This document shows, one piece after another, positions 54,480 to 63,520 of a stretch of DNA of 64,000 nucleotides. The DNA comes from Saliniradius amylolyticus. Lineage in GTDB: Bacteria; Pseudomonadota; Gammaproteobacteria; Enterobacterales; Alteromonadaceae. Under the pieces are notes generated by a model. It was not told the DNA's origin, did not search any database, and worked only from the letters and a program-made list of their open reading frames with translations. The stretch lies in assembly GCF_003143555.1 (NCBI RefSeq), contig NZ_CP029347.1, positions 186,001 through 250,000 on the forward strand. The letters are read 5' to 3'. The position numbers and the translations under genes are program-made. Within the stretch, counting starts at the first letter, position 1, and each line of letters begins with the position of its first letter.

Positions 54480-55367
54480 TCAGTAATTGTCCATAAAGTA
54501 ATGCACTTCATCGGCATTGGGGATGGCGTCCATAGCGCCGTGCTGGGTAACACTGATGGCAGCAGCCGCAGAAGCCTGAGAGAGTGCCGTCGAGGGAGTC
54601 AGGCCATTATCCAGTGCGGCAATAAAATAGCCGATAAAGGTATCGCCCGCTCCGGTGGTATCCACCGCCTGTACCCGAAAGCCCTGAGTTGAGACCCGTT
54701 CGGTGGTGCTCTGGTAAAGGGCGCCCCGGCTTCCCAGAGTGACCAGTATCGCCAGGCTCGGGGCCTGATGATGAAGCTGTTGCAGGGCGTTTTCCAGATC
54801 CTCGGTGCCGGTTAAGTCGGTGAGCTCTATCTGGTTAATGATGAGCAGATCCAATAACGACAACAGTCTGTGCACCTTATCTTTATCCATGGGGGCGGGG
54901 TTAAAGGCGACTTTCATACTGTGCTGCTGCCCTTTATTGGCGGCGGCCTCGATGAGGTTGGTCTCATTTTGCAACAGCAGCCAGTCGTCGCTTTCGGCAT
55001 TAGCTAATTGCCGCTCGAGCCAGGACAAATGATTGCGGTGGTTGGCGCCAGGGCTCAATACAATGGCGTTATCCCCGTCAGGCATCACCTGAATCATGGC
55101 CTGGCCCGTGGCTATGTCTAATTGCTCTATCCCTGAAGTGCAGACCCCGAGCGAGGTCAAATGCTCTAAGGCCGGATCAGATTGCTTTAATGCGCCGATA
55201 TGGTGAACGTCGGCGCCTGCTTTTGCGAGGGCCACTGACTGATTTGCTCCCTTACCACCGAGAAATACCTGATAACCGAGGCTGGAGAGCGTTTCACCTG
55301 TGCGCACCAGATGTGGCACGGTAAACACATGGTCCCAGTTGATGGAACCGAAATTATATACCGCCAT
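54480..55367 (-). CDS. rbsK: ribokinase
   Basis: A 295-residue PfkB-family sugar kinase. FLGGKGANQSVALAKAG is the N-terminal substrate loop and VQAVDTTGAGDTFIGYF the C-terminal signature with the catalytic aspartate. It phosphorylates ribose to ribose 5-phosphate using ATP. It is first in a two-gene operon with the nucleoside hydrolase, so nucleosides supply its ribose. A terminator upstream (55463-55493) separates it from the TBDR gene. Confidence 0.9.
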   Translation of the reverse strand: MAVYNFGSINWDHVFTVPHLVRTGETLSSLGYQVFLGGKGANQSVALAKAGADVHHIGALKQSDPALEHLTSLGVCTSGIEQLDIATGQAMIQVMPDGDNAIVLSPGANHRNHLSWLERQLANAESDDWLLLQNETNLIEAAANKGQQHSMKVAFNPAPMDKDKVHRLLSLLDLLIINQIELTDLTGTEDLENALQQLHHQAPSLAILVTLGSRGALYQSTTERVSTQGFRVQAVDTTGAGDTFIGYFIAALDNGLTPSTALSQASAAAAISVTQHGAMDAIPNADEVHYFMDNY

Positions 55368-55460
55368 GGAGATTCCCAGAGCCTGTTACTGGATGGGACT
55401 ACTTTAGAGACTTGTTGAGCCAGTCGCAATCGGGCAAGGCGAGTTGATCAGTCCCACTTG

Positions 55461-55493
55461 TAAAAATAAAAAGGCCGGTCCAAAGGACCGGCC
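55461..55493 (-). terminator. intrinsic terminator of the third TBDR gene
   Basis: On the minus strand GGCCGGTCC-TTT-GGACCGGCC forms a perfect 9-bp stem followed by TTTTTATTTTTA. It lies 47 bp past the stop of the TBDR (55541) and ends its transcript before the ribokinase gene. Confidence 0.9.
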
Positions 55494-55540
55494 GAAACAA
55501 CTCCAGCGAGAGGGCAAATTCTTGCCAGAGTATCCTGTGG

Positions 55541-58201
55541 TTAGAACTTCACAGAAGCGTTCACAAACCAACGGGTACCACCATCATTGATAAGCTGGAA
55601 GATCCCGCCCCAGTTCTCCTGAGAGTTCTGGGTGCGATACAGCTCACCGGTCAGGTTCAGACCCTGCAGGTTAAGGGTCAGGTATTCGTTGACCTCGGCT
55701 GATAACGCCACATCCACAGAGGTAAAGTCCTCGGTCAGAGACGCTGTGCCGATACGGAATCCGTTAAAGAAGCCACCGCGGTGGTTCGCCATAATCCGGG
55801 CACTGTAGGTCTCATTCTCCCAGTAACCTGTGACGTTCCACATTTTCTCTGAGTTACCGGGAAGGTTCAGGCCGGATACGCCTTCTTCATTGGTAACGGA
55901 TGCATCAGTCCAGGTGTAGTTGGCGACCATACCAAAGCCATAGCCGAGTTCGGTCTGGAATTGGGCTTCAATACCATCCAATTCTGCAGAACCACCATTA
56001 CGGGTACGGTTGATGATAAATTTTTGTTCATAACCGGGTACCGATTCTTCGGCGCTGAATCCAAACAGGAAGTCGTCAATGTCCTTGCGGAAGTATGTGA
56101 TGCTCGCCAGAGACGCTTCATCAAAGTACCACTCGATGCCTAAATCGAACTGCTTGGCACTCCAGGGATTCAGGAAGGGGTTACCCGCTGAGCCAGTGAA
56201 GGTGGTATCGTTGAAACTGAAGGTATTCTTCAGGTCTTCGTAGTTAGGCAGAGCAATGACCTTGGCGGCCGCAAAGCGGACGATCAGATCTTCATTAATG
56301 TTGTACGCCAGGTTCAGGCTAGGCAGCACTTCCGTGTAATCGTTCTCGGTTTTAACGTTTTCGATCCAGACATCATCACCGGCATTGTATTGGTTAGCGA
56401 TGGAATCCAGTTGATAATCCACGTAGCGCAAACCGAAGTTGCCTCGGTAGTTTTCACCGTCGAACTTGGCCATCGCGTAGGCGGCGATACGATCTTCGGT
56501 GATTTCGTAGAAGTCATTCAGCGACTCACGTTGTTTGGTAAAGCCCGCATACTCCAGTGAGAAATCTTTAACGCCGTTCAGATCAAACAGGGGCAGACAG
56601 GTTAACGTTGTGTCCTTACGCTGTCCCTCAAACAAGCCGCACTCAGTATCCACAAATGACAGGTCGCCGATAGTGGGCGTGTTCTCCAGAATACTGTCGG
56701 GAATGTTACTGGTGAAGTTATACAGGTGACGTTCCTGAGTCAGGGTGTGATACTTCAGACCGGTTTTAATCGCTATTACAGGACCCATGTCTACCGGAAT
56801 CTCAAAGTCTGCCTGAGCATAGCGCTGCTTGTTGGAGTCGGTAATATGAGCGTTGTCTTCACGGAATTCTAATGGGTAGCTATTGGGATCGGTCGGGTCG
56901 AAACCATCAAAGGTCACCCCAAGCTTATTGCCGGTCAGATCCAGTGTCAGTTGCTCGTCGCCAGTCAGACCGGCCTGATCCATATTAGAGGTGTTGATCT
57001 TACCGAAGAAACCAAACACTTTGATATCGCCAGAAGCCTCGGTTTGACCGAGCTGGAAGTGAGCGTCGAAGTTATCATGTTGATAGTCGATTTCTACATC
57101 GAAGGTTTCGGCGGTAGGCTCGGTATTACGGAAGAAGGTGTCAGGACCAAACCAGTAATCATTGCCGGGATCGCCGGTTATGTCGCTTAAATAAATATCG
57201 TGTTTCAATGCACCCGTTCCGGCACCAAATTCCTGAGTGTCGGTGACATTGCGGATTGTGCCCGCACGGCCGGGAACCACCAGGTAGTTTGAGTTAACGT
57301 TATTGGCCGCCAGCGAGAAATGCAGGTAGTTAGCGGTAATATCCAGTGCGTCGGTTGGGCGGTACTGGGCGGTCAGATTGAAAGCGCTTCGTTCACGCTG
57401 TTGCTGGAAAACCGCGTGCCCGGCCCCCCAGGTGGCATTGGTTGCACCGCTGGTGTCATCAACAAGCTTATTGCTGATGCCGGCACCATAATAGTTTTCC
57501 ATGCCATCATAGGTAGTAAATCGTTCCTGATGGGAAACGGTCGCCAGTACGCCCCAGGTTTCGTCTTCACTCTTCCAGCTGTAAAGACCGGAAAGGGCGG
57601 GATCCCACCGTTCGGCGTTTTCTGAATATTGATATTCAATGGAGCCGCGGAAAATGTTCGGGTCCAGATCCAGCGGGCGACGAGTCTTGATATTGACGGT
57701 GCCGCCAATGGAACCTGCGTTCAGATCGGCCTGAGGAGACTTGTATACTTCAAGGCCAGCTACCAGCTCAGAGGCCAGCATATCAGAACGGAAGCCGCGA
57801 GTAGGACGGTAGCCCTCGAACCATTGCGCCGTCGCGATGGCCTGATTATTAAGATAAGTCATGCTCAGAGACGGGTCTAAGCCACGAATACTGACGCCGT
57901 CAGCTTCACCAAAGCGACGTTCAACCGCGACACCGGGAATCCGCTGCAGGGCGTCACCGACGTTCTTATCCGGGAATTTACCGATATCTTCAGCCGTGAT
58001 GGCATCCACCACCTGAGATGAAAAACGCTTTACGTTCAGGTTTTCCTGTTGAGACGCAGCAAAGCCGCGAATCTGAATGACTTCGACGTCTTTCTGATCG
58101 TCTTTTTTGTCTTCTTCCTGCGCTAGTGCAGGTGCTTGGTAGGCGGTAACCATGGCTGCTGCCAGGGCTGATAAACGCCATATCTTGGATTTTGTGTGCA
58201 T
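55541..58201 (-). CDS. TonB-dependent receptor (Xanthomonas/Caulobacter type)
   Basis: An 886-residue receptor of the TonB-Xanth-Caul class. After the signal peptide (ending ALAQ), VEVIQIRGFAASQQENLNVKR precedes the plug, and AITAEDIGKFPDKNVGDALQ, IPGVAVER and GVSIRGLDPSLS are the class hallmarks. The barrel ends VNASVKF. This class is often encoded next to SapC and tryptophan-halogenase genes, as here, and many are carbohydrate receptors. ATG 58201 with GGAGAG upstream is preferred over the upstream frame to 58285. A LacI-type operator lies at 58239-58254. Confidence 0.92.
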   Translation of the reverse strand: MHTKSKIWRLSALAAAMVTAYQAPALAQEEDKKDDQKDVEVIQIRGFAASQQENLNVKRFSSQVVDAITAEDIGKFPDKNVGDALQRIPGVAVERRFGEADGVSIRGLDPSLSMTYLNNQAIATAQWFEGYRPTRGFRSDMLASELVAGLEVYKSPQADLNAGSIGGTVNIKTRRPLDLDPNIFRGSIEYQYSENAERWDPALSGLYSWKSEDETWGVLATVSHQERFTTYDGMENYYGAGISNKLVDDTSGATNATWGAGHAVFQQQRERSAFNLTAQYRPTDALDITANYLHFSLAANNVNSNYLVVPGRAGTIRNVTDTQEFGAGTGALKHDIYLSDITGDPGNDYWFGPDTFFRNTEPTAETFDVEIDYQHDNFDAHFQLGQTEASGDIKVFGFFGKINTSNMDQAGLTGDEQLTLDLTGNKLGVTFDGFDPTDPNSYPLEFREDNAHITDSNKQRYAQADFEIPVDMGPVIAIKTGLKYHTLTQERHLYNFTSNIPDSILENTPTIGDLSFVDTECGLFEGQRKDTTLTCLPLFDLNGVKDFSLEYAGFTKQRESLNDFYEITEDRIAAYAMAKFDGENYRGNFGLRYVDYQLDSIANQYNAGDDVWIENVKTENDYTEVLPSLNLAYNINEDLIVRFAAAKVIALPNYEDLKNTFSFNDTTFTGSAGNPFLNPWSAKQFDLGIEWYFDEASLASITYFRKDIDDFLFGFSAEESVPGYEQKFIINRTRNGGSAELDGIEAQFQTELGYGFGMVANYTWTDASVTNEEGVSGLNLPGNSEKMWNVTGYWENETYSARIMANHRGGFFNGFRIGTASLTEDFTSVDVALSAEVNEYLTLNLQGLNLTGELYRTQNSQENWGGIFQLINDGGTRWFVNASVKF

Positions 58202-58238
58202 GAATTCTCTCCGTTCCCTACATCGGTTATTTTTCTTT

Positions 58239-58254
58239 ATGACAACGGTGTCAT
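58239..58254. promoter_or_regulatory. LacI-type operator upstream of the third TBDR
   Basis: ATGACAACGGTGTCAT is a palindrome with 6-bp perfect arms and a central CG, the form typical of LacI/GalR-family operators. It lies 38-53 bp before the TBDR start, where a bound repressor would block transcription. No LacI-family gene is in the window. A related half-site (CACCGTCATT) follows at about 58271-58280. Confidence 0.55.
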
Positions 58255-58351
58255 TACCGCTTAAAAAATACACCGTCATTAACAAACTTATACAAGCCGT
58301 TTACAAAGGTCAAATATTATATTCCATTTTACCAATTGTTTTTTGTTTAAG

Positions 58352-59497
58352 TTATTCCTTATCGATCCAGCTGGGAAAGCGCACAGGATTCGCCTGATAG
58401 TGCTGCTTTAAAGGCTGTGCATAATGCCTGAGTCCCTCATAAAAGAAGAACACTTCCCCGAGTAAACCTGCTTCTCGATTGGCCTGAAGCATGCGAATAA
58501 AAAATTCATCGTCGGGGTTGTAGTCATCGACTTGTATCAACATTCCGGGGAAAAAACGGGCCTGAGCCGAGTCGGGCATGGCCTGAATATTGTCTTTTAA
58601 GGTCTGACGGTAGTTGTCGATGTCGTAGCGATAGACCTGGGGAATGAGTAGGTCGACACTGCCCTGGCGGACCCACTGCGGCCAGTCCTGCAAATATTCC
58701 TTTTTGGACCAAGGGTAGACGGAAGGTGACCAGGAGACGATCACTTCCGGATCGGCGTTCTTAACGGCCTGATAGAGTGTCTGCGCGTATTGGCTCAGTT
58801 TGTCGGCCCGCCACTGAACCCAGTCGGGATCTTTATGATCTCTGGGCGGCTCGGCGCCATTATGCTGTTGGCGATACTCGGCGACGACATCCGGGTTGTA
58901 ACCGGCATTGGAAGGTAGCGCAGGCAGGCGATCATCGCCTTGAACACCGTCGATGTCATAGTTATTCACCACCTCAAGTACCAGAGAAGTCATAAAATCC
59001 TGTACGTCCGGGTCGAAGGCGTTCAGCCACTCAAAACGATTCTTACTGGCTAACCGGCCGTGTTGGTCCATTGCTTGCCAGTGTGGCTTTTTGTCTATCA
59101 GCACGCCACCCTGCTCGTCGTAAGAGGCGGCGAAGCCAAATTCGAACCAGGCGAAGACTTTGATGTTCCTGGCGTGGGCGGCATCAATAAGCTCCTGCAA
59201 CGGATCCCTGCCGACATTTTTGGGGTCCATGAGCGGATCCATGGCAACGCCGGTCAGCTGCTTCATGATCGCCGAGGGATATAGGGTCTGAGCCTTATTC
59301 CAGGTCACCACAAAGATGGTGTTAATGCCAATGTCGGCGCACAGATCAACAGCCTGTTGAATATTTGTTTGGCTGTGCAGGGCCTCAGACGCTACATTGG
59401 TGAGCCACACACCGCGCACCGCTTCAGGCAAGGATGATGTCGTTTGCGCCATGGTACTGGCGCTGAACATCAGCATCAAAGAGAGTATAAAACGCAT
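58352..59497 (-). CDS. exported GHL10 glycoside hydrolase-like protein
   Basis: A 381-residue protein with a signal peptide (ending TMAQ) and a TIM-barrel domain of the glycosyl hydrolase-like 10 family. EAVRGVWLTNVASEAL starts the barrel, INTIFVVTWNKAQTLYPS follows, ARNIKVFAWFEFGF has the acidic pair, and DIDGVQGDDRLP carries conserved aspartates. Relatives (YngK/DUF187 type) are thought to act on polysaccharide or peptidoglycan-derived glycans. It begins 27 bp after the halogenase gene, so it is in the SapC-halogenase operon. Confidence 0.85.
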   Translation of the reverse strand: MRFILSLMLMFSASTMAQTTSSLPEAVRGVWLTNVASEALHSQTNIQQAVDLCADIGINTIFVVTWNKAQTLYPSAIMKQLTGVAMDPLMDPKNVGRDPLQELIDAAHARNIKVFAWFEFGFAASYDEQGGVLIDKKPHWQAMDQHGRLASKNRFEWLNAFDPDVQDFMTSLVLEVVNNYDIDGVQGDDRLPALPSNAGYNPDVVAEYRQQHNGAEPPRDHKDPDWVQWRADKLSQYAQTLYQAVKNADPEVIVSWSPSVYPWSKKEYLQDWPQWVRQGSVDLLIPQVYRYDIDNYRQTLKDNIQAMPDSAQARFFPGMLIQVDDYNPDDEFFIRMLQANREAGLLGEVFFFYEGLRHYAQPLKQHYQANPVRFPSWIDKE

Positions 59498-59524
59498 AGG
59501 ATCGAACCTTTGGTAGAGAGTGAT

Positions 59525-61084
59525 TTAGCTTGGGTAGAAGCCTTGTTGTTGCACCCGGTTGAGTAGCGCCCGGTGGGAGGGGAGGTCCGAGTTCACCTGA
59601 GTCCAGGCGGTCTGAATGCGCTCGAATTGTTCTCGGGCCCGGGAAGCCAAATCCGGATCCAACGGCCCGGCCTCAGGCAACTTGCCTGGGGTCATGCCGA
59701 ACAAGATAAACTCATAGCTTTCCTGAGTGAAAGGCTCAAAGGCAAAGCTGAAGTCGTAGCGGCTGGGTAATTGGTGACGCCAGAGCTCAAGCTTTTGTTT
59801 TAGGCTGTCCGGGATACTGGACGGGTCTTTATTATCCAGCCAGAAGGCGTTATCGGTGCGCCCTGAAAGCACATAGTGCAGCTTGATAAAGTCCACTACC
59901 TTTTGCCAGCGAGTGCGAAAAGAGTCGTTAAACTGACCGGCGATGGTGTCCATGACCTGGCGATTCTTGGGGAACTGGTCAGCGACCATGTAACACGCCG
60001 CCTCAATAAGGAAGATGGCACTGGCTTCCAGGGGCTCCATAAAGGCAGCGGACAGGCCAATGGCCACACAGTTGCGGTGCCAGAATTTCTCTCTGTGGCC
60101 CACTTGCATACTCAGGTGACGGTAATTTAATGCGTCATGGCCGCTGCCAATGTAGCGACGCAAACTTTCCTCTGCTGTCGTCTTATCGGTATGGTTGCTG
60201 CTGTACACATGGCCCACACCACGGCGGTTGGTGAGGCCGATATCCCAGATCCAACCTGCCTGTTGCGCTGTGGATAGGGTGCAGGAAGCCAGTTCGGTAT
60301 CCTCGTTAGTATGGGGGACTTGGGCAACCACAGCGCGGTCGGTAAACAGCACATCACTTAATGACTTAAAAGGAACCTCCAGACTTTGTCCCAGCAACAA
60401 TGACTGAAACCCGGTGCAATCGATAAATAAGTCCGCCTCCAGCAGACCCGCTCTGTCCGTGCCGACGGCGGCGATATCACCATTGTTATGCTTCTGGACC
60501 TCGGTCACGTTGGCCTGGATATGAGTGACGCCTAATTCCCCGGTCGCCACCTCTGTGAGCAGCTCTGCAAATTTGCCTGCATCCAGATGGTAGGCGTAAT
60601 TGAGTAGCCCCTGATAGTCGGGCGTGGTGATCTGTTTGGGTGCCAGGCCAGCCTCGCAGACCTTGGCCTGAACTGAGATCGCGTCGGCGTAAGGTGTGTC
60701 TCCGGCTAGTCCGGCAGCCCAGTAACCGGCCGGGCTGAAGGGCCAGTGCATGCCGGGCAGATCGAACAGGTGATAATAATGATTGTGCTGGCCATTTTTG
60801 GGACTTTGCTGCCAGTCGATAAATTTCGAAGCCTGTTTAAAGCTGGCGCAGCACTGACGCAGAAAACGAGTTTCTGAGATACCAAGATGGCGCAATGTAT
60901 TGCGCAGGGTTGGCCAGGTGCCTTCGCCCACACCGATGGTGGGAATATCCGGCGATTCAACCAGACTGATCCTGTAGGGTGAGTTTGGATCGGCGACGCG
61001 CAGAGACTTGGCCAGATAAGCGGCGGATAGCCAGCCGGCGGTGCCTCCGCCGACAACCAAAATACGTTGTATCGACTGATTCAT
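59525..61084 (-). CDS. flavin-dependent tryptophan halogenase-like protein
   Basis: A 519-residue flavoprotein. ILVVGGGTAGWLSAAYLAKS is the FAD-binding GxGxxG, GVGEGTWPTLRN the conserved substrate loop, and ASFKQASKF places lysine K83 where PrnA has its catalytic K79. The second signature WxWxIP is altered: W278-I-W280-D-I-G, with the proline replaced. Halogenation of tryptophan itself is not implied; many members are orphan enzymes beside TBDRs. It lies three bases downstream of sapC in one operon. Confidence 0.88.
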   Translation of the reverse strand: MNQSIQRILVVGGGTAGWLSAAYLAKSLRVADPNSPYRISLVESPDIPTIGVGEGTWPTLRNTLRHLGISETRFLRQCCASFKQASKFIDWQQSPKNGQHNHYYHLFDLPGMHWPFSPAGYWAAGLAGDTPYADAISVQAKVCEAGLAPKQITTPDYQGLLNYAYHLDAGKFAELLTEVATGELGVTHIQANVTEVQKHNNGDIAAVGTDRAGLLEADLFIDCTGFQSLLLGQSLEVPFKSLSDVLFTDRAVVAQVPHTNEDTELASCTLSTAQQAGWIWDIGLTNRRGVGHVYSSNHTDKTTAEESLRRYIGSGHDALNYRHLSMQVGHREKFWHRNCVAIGLSAAFMEPLEASAIFLIEAACYMVADQFPKNRQVMDTIAGQFNDSFRTRWQKVVDFIKLHYVLSGRTDNAFWLDNKDPSSIPDSLKQKLELWRHQLPSRYDFSFAFEPFTQESYEFILFGMTPGKLPEAGPLDPDLASRAREQFERIQTAWTQVNSDLPSHRALLNRVQQQGFYPS

Positions 61085-61087
61085 GGC

Positions 61088-61801
61088 TCAGTCCTGATGC
61101 AAACGCTTAACCAACTCATGCACTGTGTTGAGCGATGCCAGGTGAGCGTAAATCGCCGGTAAGTACCCCTGATCGCGCCAGCGAATAAAGGTCTCCGCAT
61201 CTAATTCATTGAGTTTCTGCTGACTGATACAGTAAAACCCCTCAACGGTCTGGGTGCTGCCGTCGGGCTGCTTGATATTAATGTGCTGAGGCTTGAATAC
61301 TTTATGTTGCGCCAGTTCATTTAAAAGGTGGCTGGTGACGGTGGCCTGTTGGTGGGTTTGCGCGAGTTGATCCCGAATCTGCTCCAGTAAGGGGCTGGGT
61401 TCGCCAGTGTCATCAAACAGCGGCTCCCCCTCAGTTTGGCTCAGGTTAGGGCTATTGGTGTCGACACCGATGGCTTGGTGCTCCTGGTCTCCATCGTTTC
61501 CGCTTACCAGTAAGAACGGGTAATTGCGTAAGGATAAGGGCATATAGCTGGCAAGCCAGCGATTGTCTTCAACCATTAGATTTTGCCCCGGCTGAAGGCC
61601 CAACAGGCCGATGCTGCGAAATTCGCCGGAGTCCGGGTCCTGAACAAAAAGAATTGGGAAACTGCCGCCGGCCTGGGGAAACTCGGCAGCGGTCAGCGCC
61701 ACCATATGCTTGTCCCGGCAATGGGACAAATCCTGTTGTTGGCGGTTAAGCTTAAGGCTGGAGTGTTCGTCTGGCGTGAGTACGGCTACGGCGCTGACCA
61801 T
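61088..61801 (-). CDS. SapC family protein
   Basis: A 237-residue protein of the SapC family. FPILFVQDPDSGEFRSIGLLGL and YMPLSLRNYPFLLV are typical motifs, and it ends with conserved YLPAIYAHLASLN. The family was named from S-layer secretion in Campylobacter, but the biochemical role of stand-alone members is unknown; they repeatedly neighbour TBDR and halogenase genes. First gene of the minus-strand operon sapC-halogenase-GHL10, with GAGG six bases before ATG 61801. Confidence 0.85.
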   Translation of the reverse strand: MVSAVAVLTPDEHSSLKLNRQQQDLSHCRDKHMVALTAAEFPQAGGSFPILFVQDPDSGEFRSIGLLGLQPGQNLMVEDNRWLASYMPLSLRNYPFLLVSGNDGDQEHQAIGVDTNSPNLSQTEGEPLFDDTGEPSPLLEQIRDQLAQTHQQATVTSHLLNELAQHKVFKPQHINIKQPDGSTQTVEGFYCISQQKLNELDAETFIRWRDQGYLPAIYAHLASLNTVHELVKRLHQD

Positions 61802-61870
61802 GAATGACCTCGTATTAAAATCTGGTTTAGGGTGTTGGTATTTGGTTAGAATTAGGTTATTCCTGCGTTA

Positions 61871-61897
61871 TGAATAATGCAAATGATAAATTATTCA
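61871..61897. promoter_or_regulatory. palindrome in the sapC/halogenase divergent promoter
   Basis: TGAATAAT (61871-61878) and ATTATTCA (61890-61897) are perfect 8-bp inverted arms separated by 11 nt. The site lies 70-96 bp from both divergent starts and could bind a dimeric regulator of both halogenase genes. Confidence 0.4.
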
Positions 61898-61966
61898 CTC
61901 TCTTCACAGGGTGGAGGTCGCAGGATCGCCATGGTTTTCGCATAACTGAGTAGGGTAGATAGCCGT

Positions 61967-63451
61967 TTGCTAGAACTGAAGAAAGGGTCCGAACAGGGAC
62001 CACATATTTTAATTGTGGGCGGCGGAACTGCCGGCTGGATGAGTGCTCTGTTGCTGAATCAGCAGCTTTCGGAGTACGGAGTGCGAGTCTCGTTGATGGA
62101 GTCGGAACAGATTGGCACCATCGGCGTAGGAGAGGGGACCACCCCATACATTCGCCAGTTTTTTAGTGCCATTGGCCTGTCTGAGCGTGAGTGGATGTCA
62201 GAGTGTCAGGCAACCTTTAAGTGCGGAATTCGTTTTCCCAGCTGGAGCGACAACCCTGAACATGGCTCTTACTTCCATCCTTTTTATTCTGGTGTGGATA
62301 AAGAGCCTGGTGAGGCGTTTTTTGTCAATGCCAACTTAAGGCGTCGCGGACAGATGGCAGAAGCTCAGCCGGATCGCTTTTTCCTGGCTCACTATCTCGC
62401 CAGTCAGGGTAAGGCGCCGAAAGTGCCGGATAATGCCTTTCATCTGGATTATGCCTATCACTTCGATGCCGGATTGCTGGGGCAGTATCTGAAGAAAGTT
62501 GGCATTCAGCGAGGGATCAGGCATCGTCTGAATACCATCGACGCCGTGCGCCGCCATCCCAGTGGCGATATAGCTTCGGTGATCACCGCCGACGGTGAAG
62601 CGGTAGCCGCAGACTTTTTTATCGACTGTACCGGCTTTGCCAGCAAGCTGTTACAACAAAACCTGGGTGTGCCTTTTTGTTCCTTTGCCGATAACTTGCT
62701 CAATGACAGCGCTGTCGCTATCCAGTTGCCCCGTGATTATGAACAGGTCCTGGTCAGTGAGACCCGTTCCGAAGCGTTATCGAATGGCTGGGCCTGGCGT
62801 ATCCCGCTGATACGGCGCACTGGCTTTGGCTATGTGTTTAGCAGTAACTATCAATCGCCTGACCAAGCCGAGACAGAGTTGCGGCGCTATTTGCAAGTTG
62901 GCGATGAGATTCCCGCCCGGCGCCTGTCTATGAAGGTGGGCAGGGTCGAAAAGCACTGGCAGAACAACTGTCTGGCAGTGGGCTTATCGCAAGGCTTTAT
63001 TGAACCTCTTGAAGCCACAGCATTGATGCTGGTGCAGTTTACCGTCGAGCGGTTTGCTCGGGCGCTGATAAAGGGCTCCCCCGAACATTGTTTTAATCAA
63101 GAGGTAAACCGAATGTTCGACGGTGTTCGGGATTATATCGTTGCTCACTACAAGACCAATGGCCGCCAAGATACGCCCTATTGGCGGGATAACCGCGAGC
63201 AGACTCCAGCTTCCGATCGCTTACAGGCAATTCTGGATACCTGGCGCACTGGCGCGGAACTTGAGCCGGTTTTAACGGAGATGGAATCCGAGTTAGTGTA
63301 TTTCAGACCCAGTTGGTACTGCCTGTTAGCCGGTAGCGGCCTGCTTCCCGATGTGCCTGCACAGCCTTGCGTTGGGACGCCTGCCAGCTACGCGGAGCGC
63401 TTCTTCCGGCCGCTGGCCGAGCGTTTTACTGATCAAACTGACTACCTTTGA
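61967..63451 (+). CDS. second tryptophan halogenase-like protein
   Basis: A 494-residue FAD-dependent halogenase homologue. GGGTAGWMSALLL binds FAD, TIGVGEGTTPYIRQFF is the substrate loop, TFKCGIRFPSW gives lysine K85 and GWAWRIPLIRRTGFGYVFS has the complete WxWxIP motif (W275, W277, P280). It therefore keeps all halogenase hallmarks. TTG 61967 is the only plausible start, with a weak ribosome binding site. It is divergent from the sapC operon, and the gabD-like gene follows 69 bp later. Confidence 0.88.
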   Translation: MLELKKGSEQGPHILIVGGGTAGWMSALLLNQQLSEYGVRVSLMESEQIGTIGVGEGTTPYIRQFFSAIGLSEREWMSECQATFKCGIRFPSWSDNPEHGSYFHPFYSGVDKEPGEAFFVNANLRRRGQMAEAQPDRFFLAHYLASQGKAPKVPDNAFHLDYAYHFDAGLLGQYLKKVGIQRGIRHRLNTIDAVRRHPSGDIASVITADGEAVAADFFIDCTGFASKLLQQNLGVPFCSFADNLLNDSAVAIQLPRDYEQVLVSETRSEALSNGWAWRIPLIRRTGFGYVFSSNYQSPDQAETELRRYLQVGDEIPARRLSMKVGRVEKHWQNNCLAVGLSQGFIEPLEATALMLVQFTVERFARALIKGSPEHCFNQEVNRMFDGVRDYIVAHYKTNGRQDTPYWRDNREQTPASDRLQAILDTWRTGAELEPVLTEMESELVYFRPSWYCLLAGSGLLPDVPAQPCVGTPASYAERFFRPLAERFTDQTDYL

Positions 63452-63520
63452 GCCTGTCGGGGTTGAGATATCCGGTCTCGGGGCTATGTTGAATGATAAA
63501 CCCCCGAACAAGAGAACATC

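Noticed and set aside
59525-63451. Biosynthetic cluster for a halogenated antibiotic
   Set aside because: There is no NRPS, PKS, prenyltransferase or other scaffold gene; the SapC/TBDR association indicates a nutrient-linked locus.
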